DNA of 64,000 nt. Source: Halanaerobium saccharolyticum. Its GTDB lineage: Bacteria; Bacillota; Halanaerobiia; Halanaerobiales; Halanaerobiaceae. Within the stretch, counting starts at the first letter, position 1, and every line of letters starts with the position of its first letter. Below are positions 8,528 to 18,190 of this stretch, one piece after another. Where the stretch lies: NCBI RefSeq assembly GCF_003259895.1, contig NZ_QLME01000016.1, forward strand, positions 1-64,000, written 5' to 3'. The position numbers and the translations under genes were made by a program. The notes under the pieces are model-generated. The model worked only from the letters and a program-made list of their open reading frames with translations. It ran no database searches and was not told the DNA's origin.

Positions 8528-10711
8528 TTAATATTCTAATTTAAGATCTTCACCTTTAACTTTAATCTCAGCACTTAACACTTTTTGATCATTAAGAATC
8601 TGACTGTATTGATCTGGTTGACTACCGCCAACAAAAATCTTAAACTTACCAGTTTCCAGTACTGCCTGACCATCATTGTCAATTAAAGCAAAATCCCTTG
8701 GAGTTAAATTAAATTCAACTTCCTTTTCTTCACCTGCTGCTAAATCTAATGCTTTAACACCACGCAGCTCATATTTAGCTACAGGAACTGATGCTTCTAA
8801 ATCCCTAAGATATAATTGAGCAACCTCTTTGCCTGCAGTATCACCTGTATTTTTAATCTTTACTTTAACTTTGGTTTCACCAGAGAAATCACTATTAAAT
8901 TCAGTTTGAGAAAGCTCTAAGCCACTGTATTCAAAGTCAGTATAACTTAAACCAAAACCAAATGGGTACAGAGGATCTTCTTCCATAAATCTGTAAGTTC
9001 TATTCTGCATGGAATAATCTCTAAAATCAGGCAGCTGGTCCATAGATTTAACAAAGGTCACCGGGAGCTTTGCAGATGGATTATAATCTCCAAATAAAAT
9101 ATCTGCTACAGCGTTTCCGCCTTCCTGCCCTGGATACCAGGCTTCTAATACCGCTTCTGCTTTCTCAGTTACCGAATTAAGTTCGACTGGACTTCCATTT
9201 GTAATTACTGCAATTATTGGTTTACCAGTTTCAGCTACAGCAGCAAGCAGTTCTTCCTGCATCCCGGGCAGTTTAAGATCAATTTTATCTCCACCACCAT
9301 CTGAATTAGCAACTGCACCTTCTTCTCCTTCTAATTCTGGCGAAATACCAAGACAGATAACAACTACATCTGACTTTTCAGCAGCTGTAACTGCTTCAGC
9401 AAATCCAGCATCAGGCTGATTTCCCCAGTAAGAAGGTTCTGTTGTTCTCAAATCACAGCCTTCTGCATAATACACACGGGTATTATCATTTACTGCATTG
9501 TGTATCCCATCAACTAAAGTCACATACTTAGAAGCTTTTCCACTGTAATTACCAATTAAAACCGGCTGACTGTCAGCATTTGGACCAATTACCGCAATCG
9601 AATCCAGTTCATTTTTAGCCAGCGGCAGGATAGAATCTTTATTTTTGAGCATTACAATTGACTGTCTTGCTGTTTCACGAGCCAGCTCTCTATTTTCTTT
9701 ACTATCATTAACTTGATAAGGAATTTTATTAAATGGTACCTCTGCTTCTGCATCAAACATTCCTAACTTAAATCTAGTTTTCATCAATCTTTTTACTGAT
9801 TTATCAATAGTTTCTTCATCTAAAAGTCCTTCTTCAACTGCAATTTTCATACTCTCATAAACTCGACCGCAGTTTAAATCACAGCCTTTATTAACAGCCA
9901 TTGCTGCTGCTGCTTCTGGACTATCCTGAACCTTATGTCTAACATATATATCTTCAATAGCACCACAATCAGATACATAATGACCATCAAATTCCCATTC
10001 TCCGCGTAAGATGTTTTCCATGAGTTCTTCACTGGCACAGGCAGGTTCGCCATTAACTCTATTGTAGGCTCCCATTACTGCTTCTACATCTGCTTCTTTA
10101 ACTGCATCTCTAAAAGCAGGCAGGTAAGTTTCTCTTAAATCTTTTTTATTAACTACTGCATCAAAATGGTGGCGCTCACTTTCGGGACCACTGTGAACTG
10201 CAAAGTGTTTAGCACAGGCTGCAGCTTTTAAGTATTTAGGGTGATCACCCTGCAGACCTTCAATAAATGCTACCCCCAGACGCCCTGTTAAATAAGGGTC
10301 TTCACCATATGTTTCCTGACCTCTTCCCCAGCGTGGATCTCTAAAAATATTAATATTTGGAGTCCAGAAAGTCAGACCTTTGTAAATTCCCCGGTCATTA
10401 TGTTTTTGTGCTTCATTGTATTTTGCACGAGCTTCATCAGCAATTGTATCTGCAACATCATGCAGCAGTTCTTCACTAAAAGAGGCTGCCATCCCAATTG
10501 CCTGTGGAAAAACAGTCGCAGTTCCTGCTCTGGCAACACCATGCAGACATTCATTCCACCAGTTATATTTTTTGATATCCAGTCTTTCAACTGCTGCTGC
10601 ATCATAAATCATCTGTGACATTTTTTCTTCTAAGGTCATTTTCGAAAGCAGATCATCCACTCTTTCTTCCAGTGGTAAATCTGGGTTTTTATATTTATTT
10701 TCTTCAGTCAT
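8528..10711 (-). CDS. GH3 beta-xylosidase, cytoplasmic
   Basis: Releases xylose from the non-reducing end of xylo-oligosaccharides. The 727-residue protein has no signal peptide. The N-terminal TIM barrel carries KHF at 168-170 and the nucleophile D248 in YVSDCGA. An alpha/beta sandwich (around 370-560) and a C-terminal FnIII-like domain follow. The NECLHGVARAG stretch near 53-63 is typical of GH3 xylan 1,4-beta-xylosidases. It is the last gene after GH67, 21 bases downstream, so it probably finishes the oligomers that the alpha-glucuronidase has cleared. A broad beta-glucosidase activity cannot be excluded. Confidence 0.88.
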   Translation of the reverse strand: MTEENKYKNPDLPLEERVDDLLSKMTLEEKMSQMIYDAAAVERLDIKKYNWWNECLHGVARAGTATVFPQAIGMAASFSEELLHDVADTIADEARAKYNEAQKHNDRGIYKGLTFWTPNINIFRDPRWGRGQETYGEDPYLTGRLGVAFIEGLQGDHPKYLKAAACAKHFAVHSGPESERHHFDAVVNKKDLRETYLPAFRDAVKEADVEAVMGAYNRVNGEPACASEELMENILRGEWEFDGHYVSDCGAIEDIYVRHKVQDSPEAAAAMAVNKGCDLNCGRVYESMKIAVEEGLLDEETIDKSVKRLMKTRFKLGMFDAEAEVPFNKIPYQVNDSKENRELARETARQSIVMLKNKDSILPLAKNELDSIAVIGPNADSQPVLIGNYSGKASKYVTLVDGIHNAVNDNTRVYYAEGCDLRTTEPSYWGNQPDAGFAEAVTAAEKSDVVVICLGISPELEGEEGAVANSDGGGDKIDLKLPGMQEELLAAVAETGKPIIAVITNGSPVELNSVTEKAEAVLEAWYPGQEGGNAVADILFGDYNPSAKLPVTFVKSMDQLPDFRDYSMQNRTYRFMEEDPLYPFGFGLSYTDFEYSGLELSQTEFNSDFSGETKVKVKIKNTGDTAGKEVAQLYLRDLEASVPVAKYELRGVKALDLAAGEEKEVEFNLTPRDFALIDNDGQAVLETGKFKIFVGGSQPDQYSQILNDQKVLSAEIKVKGEDLKLEY

Positions 10712-10732
10712 TTAAAATCCCTCCAATTTTAA

Positions 10733-12826
10733 TTAATAAATTTCGCGTTCAAACTCATCCTCAATCCCTGAGATCCTGTGAAAATAGGTATTTACCTGAT
10801 CTCTCCACTCGATTGCGTTTTCAAGCTGCATTTCAAGTCTTTCTTCTACATTTTTATAAATACCTTCATCCACTTTTCCTTCTAGTTTCTCCCAGTATCC
10901 CTGTAATTCTTTGACAGCAGCTACTCCTCTAAAGTGGCTGTCATAAATATGCTGGATTACAGTTTTACCTGAATCAAGCTCATAAGTATAGTGAACATGG
11001 TGGAAAAATAGTAATAGTTCATCCGGACAATTTTCTGCAGTCTCATATTTTTTTGCATTTTCTTCAAAATACTGGCCTGCATAGCCGGTTCCAGTTGCCA
11101 CACTGCGGTCAACACCTATTCCCTGATGATCAGCTCGGTGATAGGTCCCCCAGCGTGAATATTCATAACCATTAACATTTACTCCATAGTGATGGCCGGG
11201 ATTTACCATCCAGCCAATCCCTAGCGGTGATGTATAATCTTCGTAAATTGTCCAGGAGTATAATAACATTCTGAGCAGACTTTCCATTACTTTTTGATCC
11301 TGACCAAAAGTCATTTTGATCCACTCTTCCGTGATTTCGACTGCACTTAAATCTGGATTCCAGGCCAGGCGACCATAACCATAAAAATTAGCCTGAGCTA
11401 AATGATGACCTGTCCAGTTTTCATCATCACCAACATTAACTACAGCAGCAAAACCTGTATTTTCCTGATTGTAAGTTGAACCATCTACAATTCTCTTAAC
11501 AGGAGTGCTTTCTCCCTGAGCATAGGTATCAAAGTCAGTAATCTTTTTCCACTGAGGAATTAAATAACATAAATCTTTCTGCTGACCAGTGTATTCCTGA
11601 GTTACCTGAAGTTCAAGCACCTGATTTGTTTCCGGCATCACCCCAAAAAGTGGAGTTACAGGTTCTCTCACCTGAAAATCCATGGGACCATTTTTAATCT
11701 GTAAAAGCACATTATCCTTAAACTCACCATCTAAACCTTTAAAATTATCATAGGCTGCTCTGGCTCTATCAGTTTCTTTATCTCTCCAGTCCTGCTGACA
11801 GTTATAAACAAAACAGCGCCAGATTAAAAGACCACCATAAGGCTCTAATGCTTCTGCCATCATATTTGCCCCATCTGCATGAGTACGATTATATGTAAAT
11901 GGACCCGGTCTTCCCTCAGAGTCTGCCTTAACCACAAAACCACCAAAGTCTGGTATAGCTTCGTAGATCTCAGCAACTTTTTCCTGCCACCAGAGTTTAA
12001 CTTTCTCGGCCAGGGGATCAGCTGTATCAAGATTACTCAACTGCATAGGAGAAGCATAATTGGCACTTAAATAGGTTGTTATCCCATAATCTCTTAAAAT
12101 ATCAGAGATAGTAATTACCATCTCTATTTTATCATCAATAAGCCTGGTTTCTTCATAAGAAACATTAACATTATTAATCGATAAAGCATTAATCCCAATT
12201 GAAGCCAGCATTCGGGCATAATCTTTAATTCTTTTTAAATCATTGCGCAAATTATTATCTTGATAAAAAATTGATTGACCTGCATAGCCTCTTTCAATAC
12301 TGCCATCTAAGTTATCCCAGTGATTTAACATTCTAAGATTATTTTTTGGATTAGACAGGATATCTAATTCTTTTAAGTTGTTTTCCTGCTGTATTTCTTT
12401 TAAAAGAGCAAAAGTTCCATATAAAAAACCCTTATCTGTTTTAGCTGTAACTAATAGAAGATTATTCTCCTGAAAATATTTAAGAATATATCCTTCAGTA
12501 TTTAAATCCTCAAAATTAATTTCTTTTAATAGCTCCTGCATTTGATCATCTGCTGCTGCAATTGCTTCTAAATCGGATTGAGCTGCAAATATAATTTCAT
12601 CTTCAGCATCCGGGCTTATCTTAAAAGTAAAATCTGTGTCTAAAAATCTACTAAAAGCCCTATCTAACTCTTCTCTAATAGAGCCTGTAATAGCACTGCT
12701 GCCAAAAAGTGAGATTTTATTCAGCAGGTCATTAAACTTATTTAAATATTTATCATTCAGCTGGCTATAACTCAGCCAGGCCTGATAGGATTTAGAGCTT
12801 TTATCTACCATTTTAGTTTCTGACAT
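10733..12826 (-). CDS. aguA: GH67 alpha-glucuronidase, cytoplasmic
   Basis: Removes (4-O-methyl-)glucuronic acid from the terminal xylose of aldouronic acids. The 697-residue protein starts at ATG 12826, eight bases after GGAGG. An in-frame ATG at 12871 would overlap uxuA and lacks such a site. Visible active-site segments are VKADSEGRPGPFTYNRTHADGAN, given here as key residues E (acid) with R and H, and later KNGPMDFQVREPVTPLFG with the D and E pair acting as base. No signal peptide, so substrates must be imported, presumably by the Opp system encoded upstream. Its glucuronate product feeds UxaC. Confidence 0.95.
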   Translation of the reverse strand: MSETKMVDKSSKSYQAWLSYSQLNDKYLNKFNDLLNKISLFGSSAITGSIREELDRAFSRFLDTDFTFKISPDAEDEIIFAAQSDLEAIAAADDQMQELLKEINFEDLNTEGYILKYFQENNLLLVTAKTDKGFLYGTFALLKEIQQENNLKELDILSNPKNNLRMLNHWDNLDGSIERGYAGQSIFYQDNNLRNDLKRIKDYARMLASIGINALSINNVNVSYEETRLIDDKIEMVITISDILRDYGITTYLSANYASPMQLSNLDTADPLAEKVKLWWQEKVAEIYEAIPDFGGFVVKADSEGRPGPFTYNRTHADGANMMAEALEPYGGLLIWRCFVYNCQQDWRDKETDRARAAYDNFKGLDGEFKDNVLLQIKNGPMDFQVREPVTPLFGVMPETNQVLELQVTQEYTGQQKDLCYLIPQWKKITDFDTYAQGESTPVKRIVDGSTYNQENTGFAAVVNVGDDENWTGHHLAQANFYGYGRLAWNPDLSAVEITEEWIKMTFGQDQKVMESLLRMLLYSWTIYEDYTSPLGIGWMVNPGHHYGVNVNGYEYSRWGTYHRADHQGIGVDRSVATGTGYAGQYFEENAKKYETAENCPDELLLFFHHVHYTYELDSGKTVIQHIYDSHFRGVAAVKELQGYWEKLEGKVDEGIYKNVEERLEMQLENAIEWRDQVNTYFHRISGIEDEFEREIY

Positions 12827-12840
12827 CTTTATACCTCCAT

Positions 12841-13908
12841 TTAACTGTTCATTTTTGTGATTGATTCCCATAATCCATTGATATATGCTGCTCCCATTGC
12901 TCTGTCATAGAGTCCATAACCCGGTCTTGCTTTTTCTCCCCAGATCATCCGTCCGTGGTCAGGTCTGAGATAACCATCAAAACCAGAATCATAATAGGCC
13001 TTCATTATTTTAAATATATCAAGTGAACCATCAGTGGAAAGGTGAGAAGTCTCATGAAATTTGCCTTCTCCATCAAATTTTAAGTTCCTGACATGAGCAA
13101 AATGTACTCGGACGCCAAATTCTCTTACCAGTGCTGGTACATCATTTTCTGGATTTGAGCCTAAAGAACCACTGCACAGTGTAAGTCCATTATAGGGACT
13201 GTCCACCATCTTAAGTATTTTGCGTAAATTTTCTTTGCCGGTCACTATTCTGGGTAGTCCATAAATCGGCCATGGTGGATCATCAGGATGAATTGCCATT
13301 TTGATCTCATTTTCTTCACAGACCGGCAGAATAGCCTCGAGAAAATATTTCAAATTATCTAGTAAATCTTTTTCCGAAATATCTTCATACTGTTTCATAA
13401 TTTCTTTCAACTCAGCCAGTCTTTCTGGCTCCCAGCCTGGAAGTGAAAACCCCTTTGATTCCTTATCAAACTCTTCTACCAGTTTAACAGGATCTGTGTT
13501 ATTTATCCAGTCTTTATCATAAGACATTGTAGTTGAACCATCTTCTAACTCTCTTGCTAAATCAGAGCGCAGCCAGTCAAAAACAGGCATAAAATTATAG
13601 CAGACTACTTTAATTCCTTCGTCTGCTAAATTTATTAGTGTTTCTTTATAGTTCTCTATATATTTATCCCGGCTGGGAAGTCCTAATTTAATATCTTCGT
13701 GGATATTAACACTTTCTATAACTTCCAGCTCTAGTCCTGCCTGATTAATTTTATTTTTTAGTTCTTTTATTTTATTTTTAGGCCAGACCTCACCTACAGG
13801 AATATCCTGGAGGGCACTAACCACTCCAGTCATCCCCGGTATCTGTTTGATTTCATTTAAACTAACACTATCATCATCTTCGCCAAACCAGCGAAATATC
13901 ATTTTCAT
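12841..13908 (-). CDS. uxuA: Mannonate dehydratase, copy 2
   Basis: Same reaction as the copy at 2185-3252: D-mannonate to 2-keto-3-deoxygluconate. 355 residues from ATG 13908 (MKMIFRWFGEDDD), preceded by AGGTGA. All the motifs of copy 1 are present (HPDDPPWP, CSGSLGSNPEN, RPDHGRMIW), so both copies should be active. Differences are scattered substitutions such as HFAHVRN for HFGHVRN. It lies between oppF and GH67, so mannonate dehydratase is made together with aldouronate import even when the TRAP operon is silent. Confidence 0.95.
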   Translation of the reverse strand: MKMIFRWFGEDDDSVSLNEIKQIPGMTGVVSALQDIPVGEVWPKNKIKELKNKINQAGLELEVIESVNIHEDIKLGLPSRDKYIENYKETLINLADEGIKVVCYNFMPVFDWLRSDLARELEDGSTTMSYDKDWINNTDPVKLVEEFDKESKGFSLPGWEPERLAELKEIMKQYEDISEKDLLDNLKYFLEAILPVCEENEIKMAIHPDDPPWPIYGLPRIVTGKENLRKILKMVDSPYNGLTLCSGSLGSNPENDVPALVREFGVRVHFAHVRNLKFDGEGKFHETSHLSTDGSLDIFKIMKAYYDSGFDGYLRPDHGRMIWGEKARPGYGLYDRAMGAAYINGLWESITKMNS

Positions 13909-13940
13909 TGTAATCACCTATTCCCTTAACCATTGATTCT

Positions 13941-14963
13941 CTATTTTAATTTAACACCCATCAGTTCAATCTCATCTTTACGATGACAGGAAACCCAGTG
14001 GCCATCACCTATATCTACCAACTCAGGTGCCTTATTTTCACAAATCTCTTCAGCATAAGGACAGCGAGAAGCAAAATTACAGCCTTTAATTTCTGCAGAT
14101 GGATCAGGTACTTCCCCTTTTAAGTTTTCTCCCAGCCACTCCACATGTGGATCTGCTTCCGGTACTGCATTTAATAAAGAAGCTGTATAAGGATGTTTGG
14201 GATTTGTATATAACTCTTCTGTTTCTGCTATTTCAACCAGTTTTCCTAAATACATTACTGCAACTTTATCACAGATATAGCGGATTACACTTAAATCATG
14301 TGCAACCATTAATAAGGTTAAATTCATTCTTTCCTTTAGTTCATCTAATAAATTTAAAATTTGAGCCTGAACTGAAACATCAAGCGCGGATACAGGCTCA
14401 TCAGCTACAACTAATTCTGGTTCTAAGGCCAGAGCCCGGGCAATACCAATTCTCTGACGCTGTCCCCCACTAAATGCATGAGGATAACGGGTCATATATT
14501 TTTTATCCAGACCAACAAGATCTAATAATTCTTCTACCCGTTCTTTATATTTTGATTTAGGCCAGCCCTGAACTTTTAAAGGTTCAGCAATAATATCTAA
14601 AACTGACATTCTTGGATTTAAAGAAGAAAATGGATCCTGAAAAATCATCTGAATTTCACTGCGTACATCTTTTAAATCTTCATTATTTAATTGAGCTAAG
14701 TCTACAACCTCTTCATTTTTTCTTCTAAATAAAACTTCACCCTCTGTAGGATCAATAGCTCTTAAAATTGAACGAGAAGCAGTTGTTTTACCACAGCCCG
14801 ATTCTCCCACAAGTCCCATAGTTTCACCTTTATTGAGAGTAAAGCTAATTCCGTTTACCGCTTTAACATCACCAACATGACTGTTGAAAAATCCTTTTGT
14901 TATCGGGAAATATTTTTTTAAGTCATTGACTTTTAAAATTTCATTTTCAGCTAATTTTGCCAT
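13941..14963 (-). CDS. oppF: Oligosaccharide/oligopeptide ABC importer ATPase (OppF type)
   Basis: One of two ATPases driving the Opp-type importer. 340 residues with Walker A GESGCGKTTASRS, a Q-loop (MIFQDPFSSLNPRM), signature SGGQRQRIGIARAL and Walker B LVVADEPVSALD. The C-terminal extension contains a cysteine-rich motif (CNFASRCPYAEEIC and a late C) as in OppF/DppF, where such cysteines can bind a cluster. The start overlaps the oppD stop by one base. The operon context (GH67, GH3, uxuA) points to aldouronates or xylo-oligosaccharides rather than peptides. Confidence 0.92.
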   Translation of the reverse strand: MAKLAENEILKVNDLKKYFPITKGFFNSHVGDVKAVNGISFTLNKGETMGLVGESGCGKTTASRSILRAIDPTEGEVLFRRKNEEVVDLAQLNNEDLKDVRSEIQMIFQDPFSSLNPRMSVLDIIAEPLKVQGWPKSKYKERVEELLDLVGLDKKYMTRYPHAFSGGQRQRIGIARALALEPELVVADEPVSALDVSVQAQILNLLDELKERMNLTLLMVAHDLSVIRYICDKVAVMYLGKLVEIAETEELYTNPKHPYTASLLNAVPEADPHVEWLGENLKGEVPDPSAEIKGCNFASRCPYAEEICENKAPELVDIGDGHWVSCHRKDEIELMGVKLK

Positions 14964-15970
14964 TATTTATCACCTAAATCCTGATGTAGATAACAATTCA
15001 CATAGTGATTTTCGCTAATTTCCTGAGTTCTGGGAAATGCACTTTCACAGACTTCACCTATTTTTTTGCGGCAGCGAGTATGGAAAGGACAGCCCGCTGG
15101 TAGAGAATAAGCATCAGGAACTGAACCCTCAATTGATGCCAGTTTTCCTTCATTTCCAGTCATTTTTGGAATAGATTTTAATAAATCCTGTGTATAAGGA
15201 TGAGCTGGATTATCAAAAATCTCTTCTACCGGGCCTGATTCTACTACCCGACCCAGATACATTACATTAACATAATCAACCATATGAGCAATAACACCTA
15301 AATCATGTGTAATCAAAATTAAGGATAGATTATAATCTTCCTGCATCTCCTTGATAAGTTTTAAAACCTGAGCCTGAATAGTTACATCAAGTGCTGTTGT
15401 TGGCTCATCAGCAATTAAAAGCTGTGGCTCACAGGCTAAACCCATGGCAATCATTGCTCGCTGACGCATACCACCACTGTATTGAAATGGATATTCGTCA
15501 ATTCGCTGTTCTGGTTTAGAAATACCAACCTTATTTAATAATTCAATAGTTTTTCTGCGGGCTTCACTTTTATCAATATCTTCATGATAAAGTAATTTTT
15601 CCATAATCTGATTTCCAATTGTGTGCACAGGACTAAAAGCTGTCATTGGTTCCTGAAAAATCATGGACATTTCTGGTCCTCTAATTGACCGCATATGTTC
15701 ACCATCAGCTTCTAAATCAATAATATTATGTTTCTTCTTTTCCTTATCATAATATTTTATTGTCCCATTAGCTATTTCTCCAACTCCAGGCAGAAGTCGC
15801 ATTACAGAAATAGAGGTAACCGACTTACCACAGCCTGATTCACCAACTATTCCCACAGCCTGGCCTCTTTCAACATTAAAATTAACTCCGTTTAAAGCTC
15901 TAACAAGACCTTCATCAGTTCTAAAATGGACATTTAAATTTTCAACTTCTAATATATTATTATTTGCCAT
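14963..15970 (-). CDS. oppD: Oligosaccharide/oligopeptide ABC importer ATPase (OppD type)
   Basis: Partner ATPase of OppF. 335 residues with Walker A GIVGESGCGKSVTS, Q-loop MIFQEPMTAFSPVHT, signature SGGMRQRAMIAMGL and Walker B LLIADEPTTALD, plus the C-terminal CPFHTRCRKKIGEVC cysteine motif. It overlaps oppF by one base, which suggests translational coupling, and follows oppC by 33 bases. Confidence 0.92.
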   Translation of the reverse strand: MANNNILEVENLNVHFRTDEGLVRALNGVNFNVERGQAVGIVGESGCGKSVTSISVMRLLPGVGEIANGTIKYYDKEKKKHNIIDLEADGEHMRSIRGPEMSMIFQEPMTAFSPVHTIGNQIMEKLLYHEDIDKSEARRKTIELLNKVGISKPEQRIDEYPFQYSGGMRQRAMIAMGLACEPQLLIADEPTTALDVTIQAQVLKLIKEMQEDYNLSLILITHDLGVIAHMVDYVNVMYLGRVVESGPVEEIFDNPAHPYTQDLLKSIPKMTGNEGKLASIEGSVPDAYSLPAGCPFHTRCRKKIGEVCESAFPRTQEISENHYVNCYLHQDLGDK

Positions 15971-16003
15971 TATAATTCACCCTGTCTTTCGCGTGTAGTT
16001 TCT

Positions 16004-17128
16004 TTATTTAGAATATGGATCTGCTGCATCTCTGATACCATCTCCTAAAAAGTTAAATGCCAGAACAGTGATAATTACAAATAAACCGGGCAGCATCATC
16101 CAGGGAGCATTAGCTATAGTATAGAGATTCTGGGCTTTCTGGAGTAGAACTCCCCAACTTATAACAGGAGCCTGCAGACCGATTCCAAGAAAACTCAAAG
16201 CGGTCTCTCCCAAAATCATTCCTGGAATTGCAAGAGTTAAAGAAGCAATAATATGACTTAAAAATGAAGGAAGCATATGAATAAAAATGATTTCTAAAGG
16301 ACTTCTACCCATTAAACGGGCTGCTATTACAAATTCTTCTTCTCTTAAAGATAAAAATCTTCCTCTTACTACTCTTGCCAGACTGGTCCAGCTCATCAAT
16401 GATAAAATAATTGTGATTGCCAGATAAATCTGGATTGCTGACCAGCTAGAAGGTAAAGCAGCACTCAATCCCATCCAGAGTGGTAATTGAGGAATAGATC
16501 TTACTAATTCAATCATTCTCTGAATAAAAAGGTCAATTTTTCCTCCAAAATATCCACCAATACCTCCAATTAAAATACCTAAAAACAGACTGACTGCCAC
16601 ACCGATCAATCCAATGGAAAGCGATATTCTGGCCCCGTGAATTATTCTGGCAAACAAGTCTCTACCAAGCGAATCAGCACCAAATATAAATACTGGCACA
16701 TCTTCCTCTCCCGTACCAAATAAATGAATATCTGTCTCAAATAAACCTAATACTTCGTATTCAAAACCCTCGACAAAAAACTTGATTGGAGTAGGATTAG
16801 CTGTATCTTCAGTATAAATATCCTCAAATGTCTCCATGTCAACTTCTTTTGTGTATGGATAAACCATTGGTCTTAAACTAAAATTACCTTCTGCATCCTG
16901 AAAGTGCAGTTCATGTGGTGGAGCTTCCTTATAGCTAACTCTTCGCTGATAAGGATCCTGTGGTGAAAAGAAAGGTGCAAAAATTGCAAGAGAATACATA
17001 ATAATTAGAACAATACCAGCTGTCATTGCCAGTTTATGTTTTTTAAAGCGCCTCCAGATTAACTCCTTTTGTGAGGCAGCATATAATTCACTTTCATAGT
17101 TTTCATTTTCTTGATTATTGTTTTCCAT
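16004..17128 (-). CDS. oppC: Oligosaccharide ABC importer permease (OppC type) with a large insert
   Basis: Membrane subunit of the Opp-type importer. At 374 residues it is about 70 longer than common OppC proteins. A soluble insert of roughly 100 residues (about 57-155) lies between the first membrane span and the GADSLGRDLFARI motif that normally follows soon after it. Five later spans and the EAA-type loop (EFVIAARLMGRSPLEIIFIHMLPS) are normal. This loop contacts the ATPases. The insert faces outside and may help receive a bulky ligand; this is inferred. Confidence 0.9.
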   Translation of the reverse strand: MENNNQENENYESELYAASQKELIWRRFKKHKLAMTAGIVLIIMYSLAIFAPFFSPQDPYQRRVSYKEAPPHELHFQDAEGNFSLRPMVYPYTKEVDMETFEDIYTEDTANPTPIKFFVEGFEYEVLGLFETDIHLFGTGEEDVPVFIFGADSLGRDLFARIIHGARISLSIGLIGVAVSLFLGILIGGIGGYFGGKIDLFIQRMIELVRSIPQLPLWMGLSAALPSSWSAIQIYLAITIILSLMSWTSLARVVRGRFLSLREEEFVIAARLMGRSPLEIIFIHMLPSFLSHIIASLTLAIPGMILGETALSFLGIGLQAPVISWGVLLQKAQNLYTIANAPWMMLPGLFVIITVLAFNFLGDGIRDAADPYSK

Positions 17129-17144
17129 TATTTATTCTCCCCCC

Positions 17145-18128
17145 CTACACATATCTTATTCTGGGATCTACCAGGGCCAGCAAAATATCAGAAATAAAAG
17201 TACCGATTACAGTTAATACACTGAGCAGCATAATAAAACTACCGGCAAGATACATATCCTGACTCTTAAGTGCATCCAATAAAAGTGGTCCTGTAGTAGG
17301 TAAACTCAATACTACTGCTGTAATTGTAGAACCAGAAATTAATTTTGGTAACTGCCAGCCTAAGGTTGAAATAAACGGATTCAAAGCTATTCTTACAGGA
17401 TATTTTAAAATTACTTTATGATTAGGAATCCCCTTCGATTTAGCTGTTGTTACATATGGTTTACCTAATTCATCTAAAAGATTTGCTCTCATTATTCTTA
17501 CCAGACCTGCAGTACCAGCTGTACCAACAACTACAACCGGAATCCATAAATGCTGAAGTAAATCAGATACTTTTGCCAGACTCCAGGCAGCTTCTGCATA
17601 TTCCGGGGAAAATAGTCCTCCTACATTTATTCCAAAATATCGAAAACTGACATACATTAAAACTAAAGCCAGCAAAAAGTTTGGCGTAGCAACACCAATA
17701 AAACTAATAAATGTAAAAAAGTAGTCACTGAGTGAGTTTTGTTTGAGGGCTGTATAGATACCAATTGGAAAAGCAACTATCCAGGTAAAAAGAAGTGAAG
17801 AAATTGAAATAACTAAGGTTAGCCCAAGCCTCTCCCAGACTAATTCGTTAACCGGCCGATTCCAGGCAAAAGAAAAGCCCATATCTCCTGTTAAGAAATT
17901 ACCAATCCATTTAAAATATTGGACATAGACTGGATCATCTAAACCATATTGTTCTCGCAAATAATCAATTTGTTCATCCGAGACATCTGTTCCCATAGAT
18001 CTCAGTTGAGTTATATAAGAAGTAAGATAATCACCGGGTGGAAGCTGAATAATAATAAATGAAAGCATGGAAATAACTACCAGGGTTATAACCATAAAAA
18101 TAAGTCTATGCATTATAAATTTGGACAT
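17145..18128 (-). CDS. oppB: Oligosaccharide ABC importer permease (OppB type)
   Basis: Second membrane subunit, 327 residues, with the family start (short N-terminus, one span, then the external TDVSDEQIDYLREQYGLDDP loop and GDMGFSF). The EAA loop is YVTTAKSKGIPNHKVILKYPVRIALNP. ATG at 18128 follows AGGAGG. It is first after the binding protein and separated from it by a 14-bp-arm hairpin. Confidence 0.92.
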   Translation of the reverse strand: MSKFIMHRLIFMVITLVVISMLSFIIIQLPPGDYLTSYITQLRSMGTDVSDEQIDYLREQYGLDDPVYVQYFKWIGNFLTGDMGFSFAWNRPVNELVWERLGLTLVISISSLLFTWIVAFPIGIYTALKQNSLSDYFFTFISFIGVATPNFLLALVLMYVSFRYFGINVGGLFSPEYAEAAWSLAKVSDLLQHLWIPVVVVGTAGTAGLVRIMRANLLDELGKPYVTTAKSKGIPNHKVILKYPVRIALNPFISTLGWQLPKLISGSTITAVVLSLPTTGPLLLDALKSQDMYLAGSFIMLLSVLTVIGTFISDILLALVDPRIRYV

Positions 18129-18150
18129 TAAAAAACCTCCTTATTTTGAA

Positions 18151-18179
18151 ACTACACTGCAGCAGTGCTGCAGTGTAGT
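18151..18179. terminator. Intercistronic hairpin after oppA
   Basis: A perfect 14-base inverted repeat ACTACACTGCAGCA around one base (in practice a small loop). It lies between the oppA stop (18191) and oppB start (18128), the same arrangement as in the other import operons of the window. Confidence 0.7.
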
Positions 18180-18190
18180 AGAATATATTT

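Noticed and set aside
14099-14473. Open frames on the plus strand opposite real genes (this one opposite oppF, others opposite GH3, ara and ABC genes)
   Set aside because: They have no ribosome binding sites, no recognisable motifs, and lie fully inside well-supported genes on the other strand.
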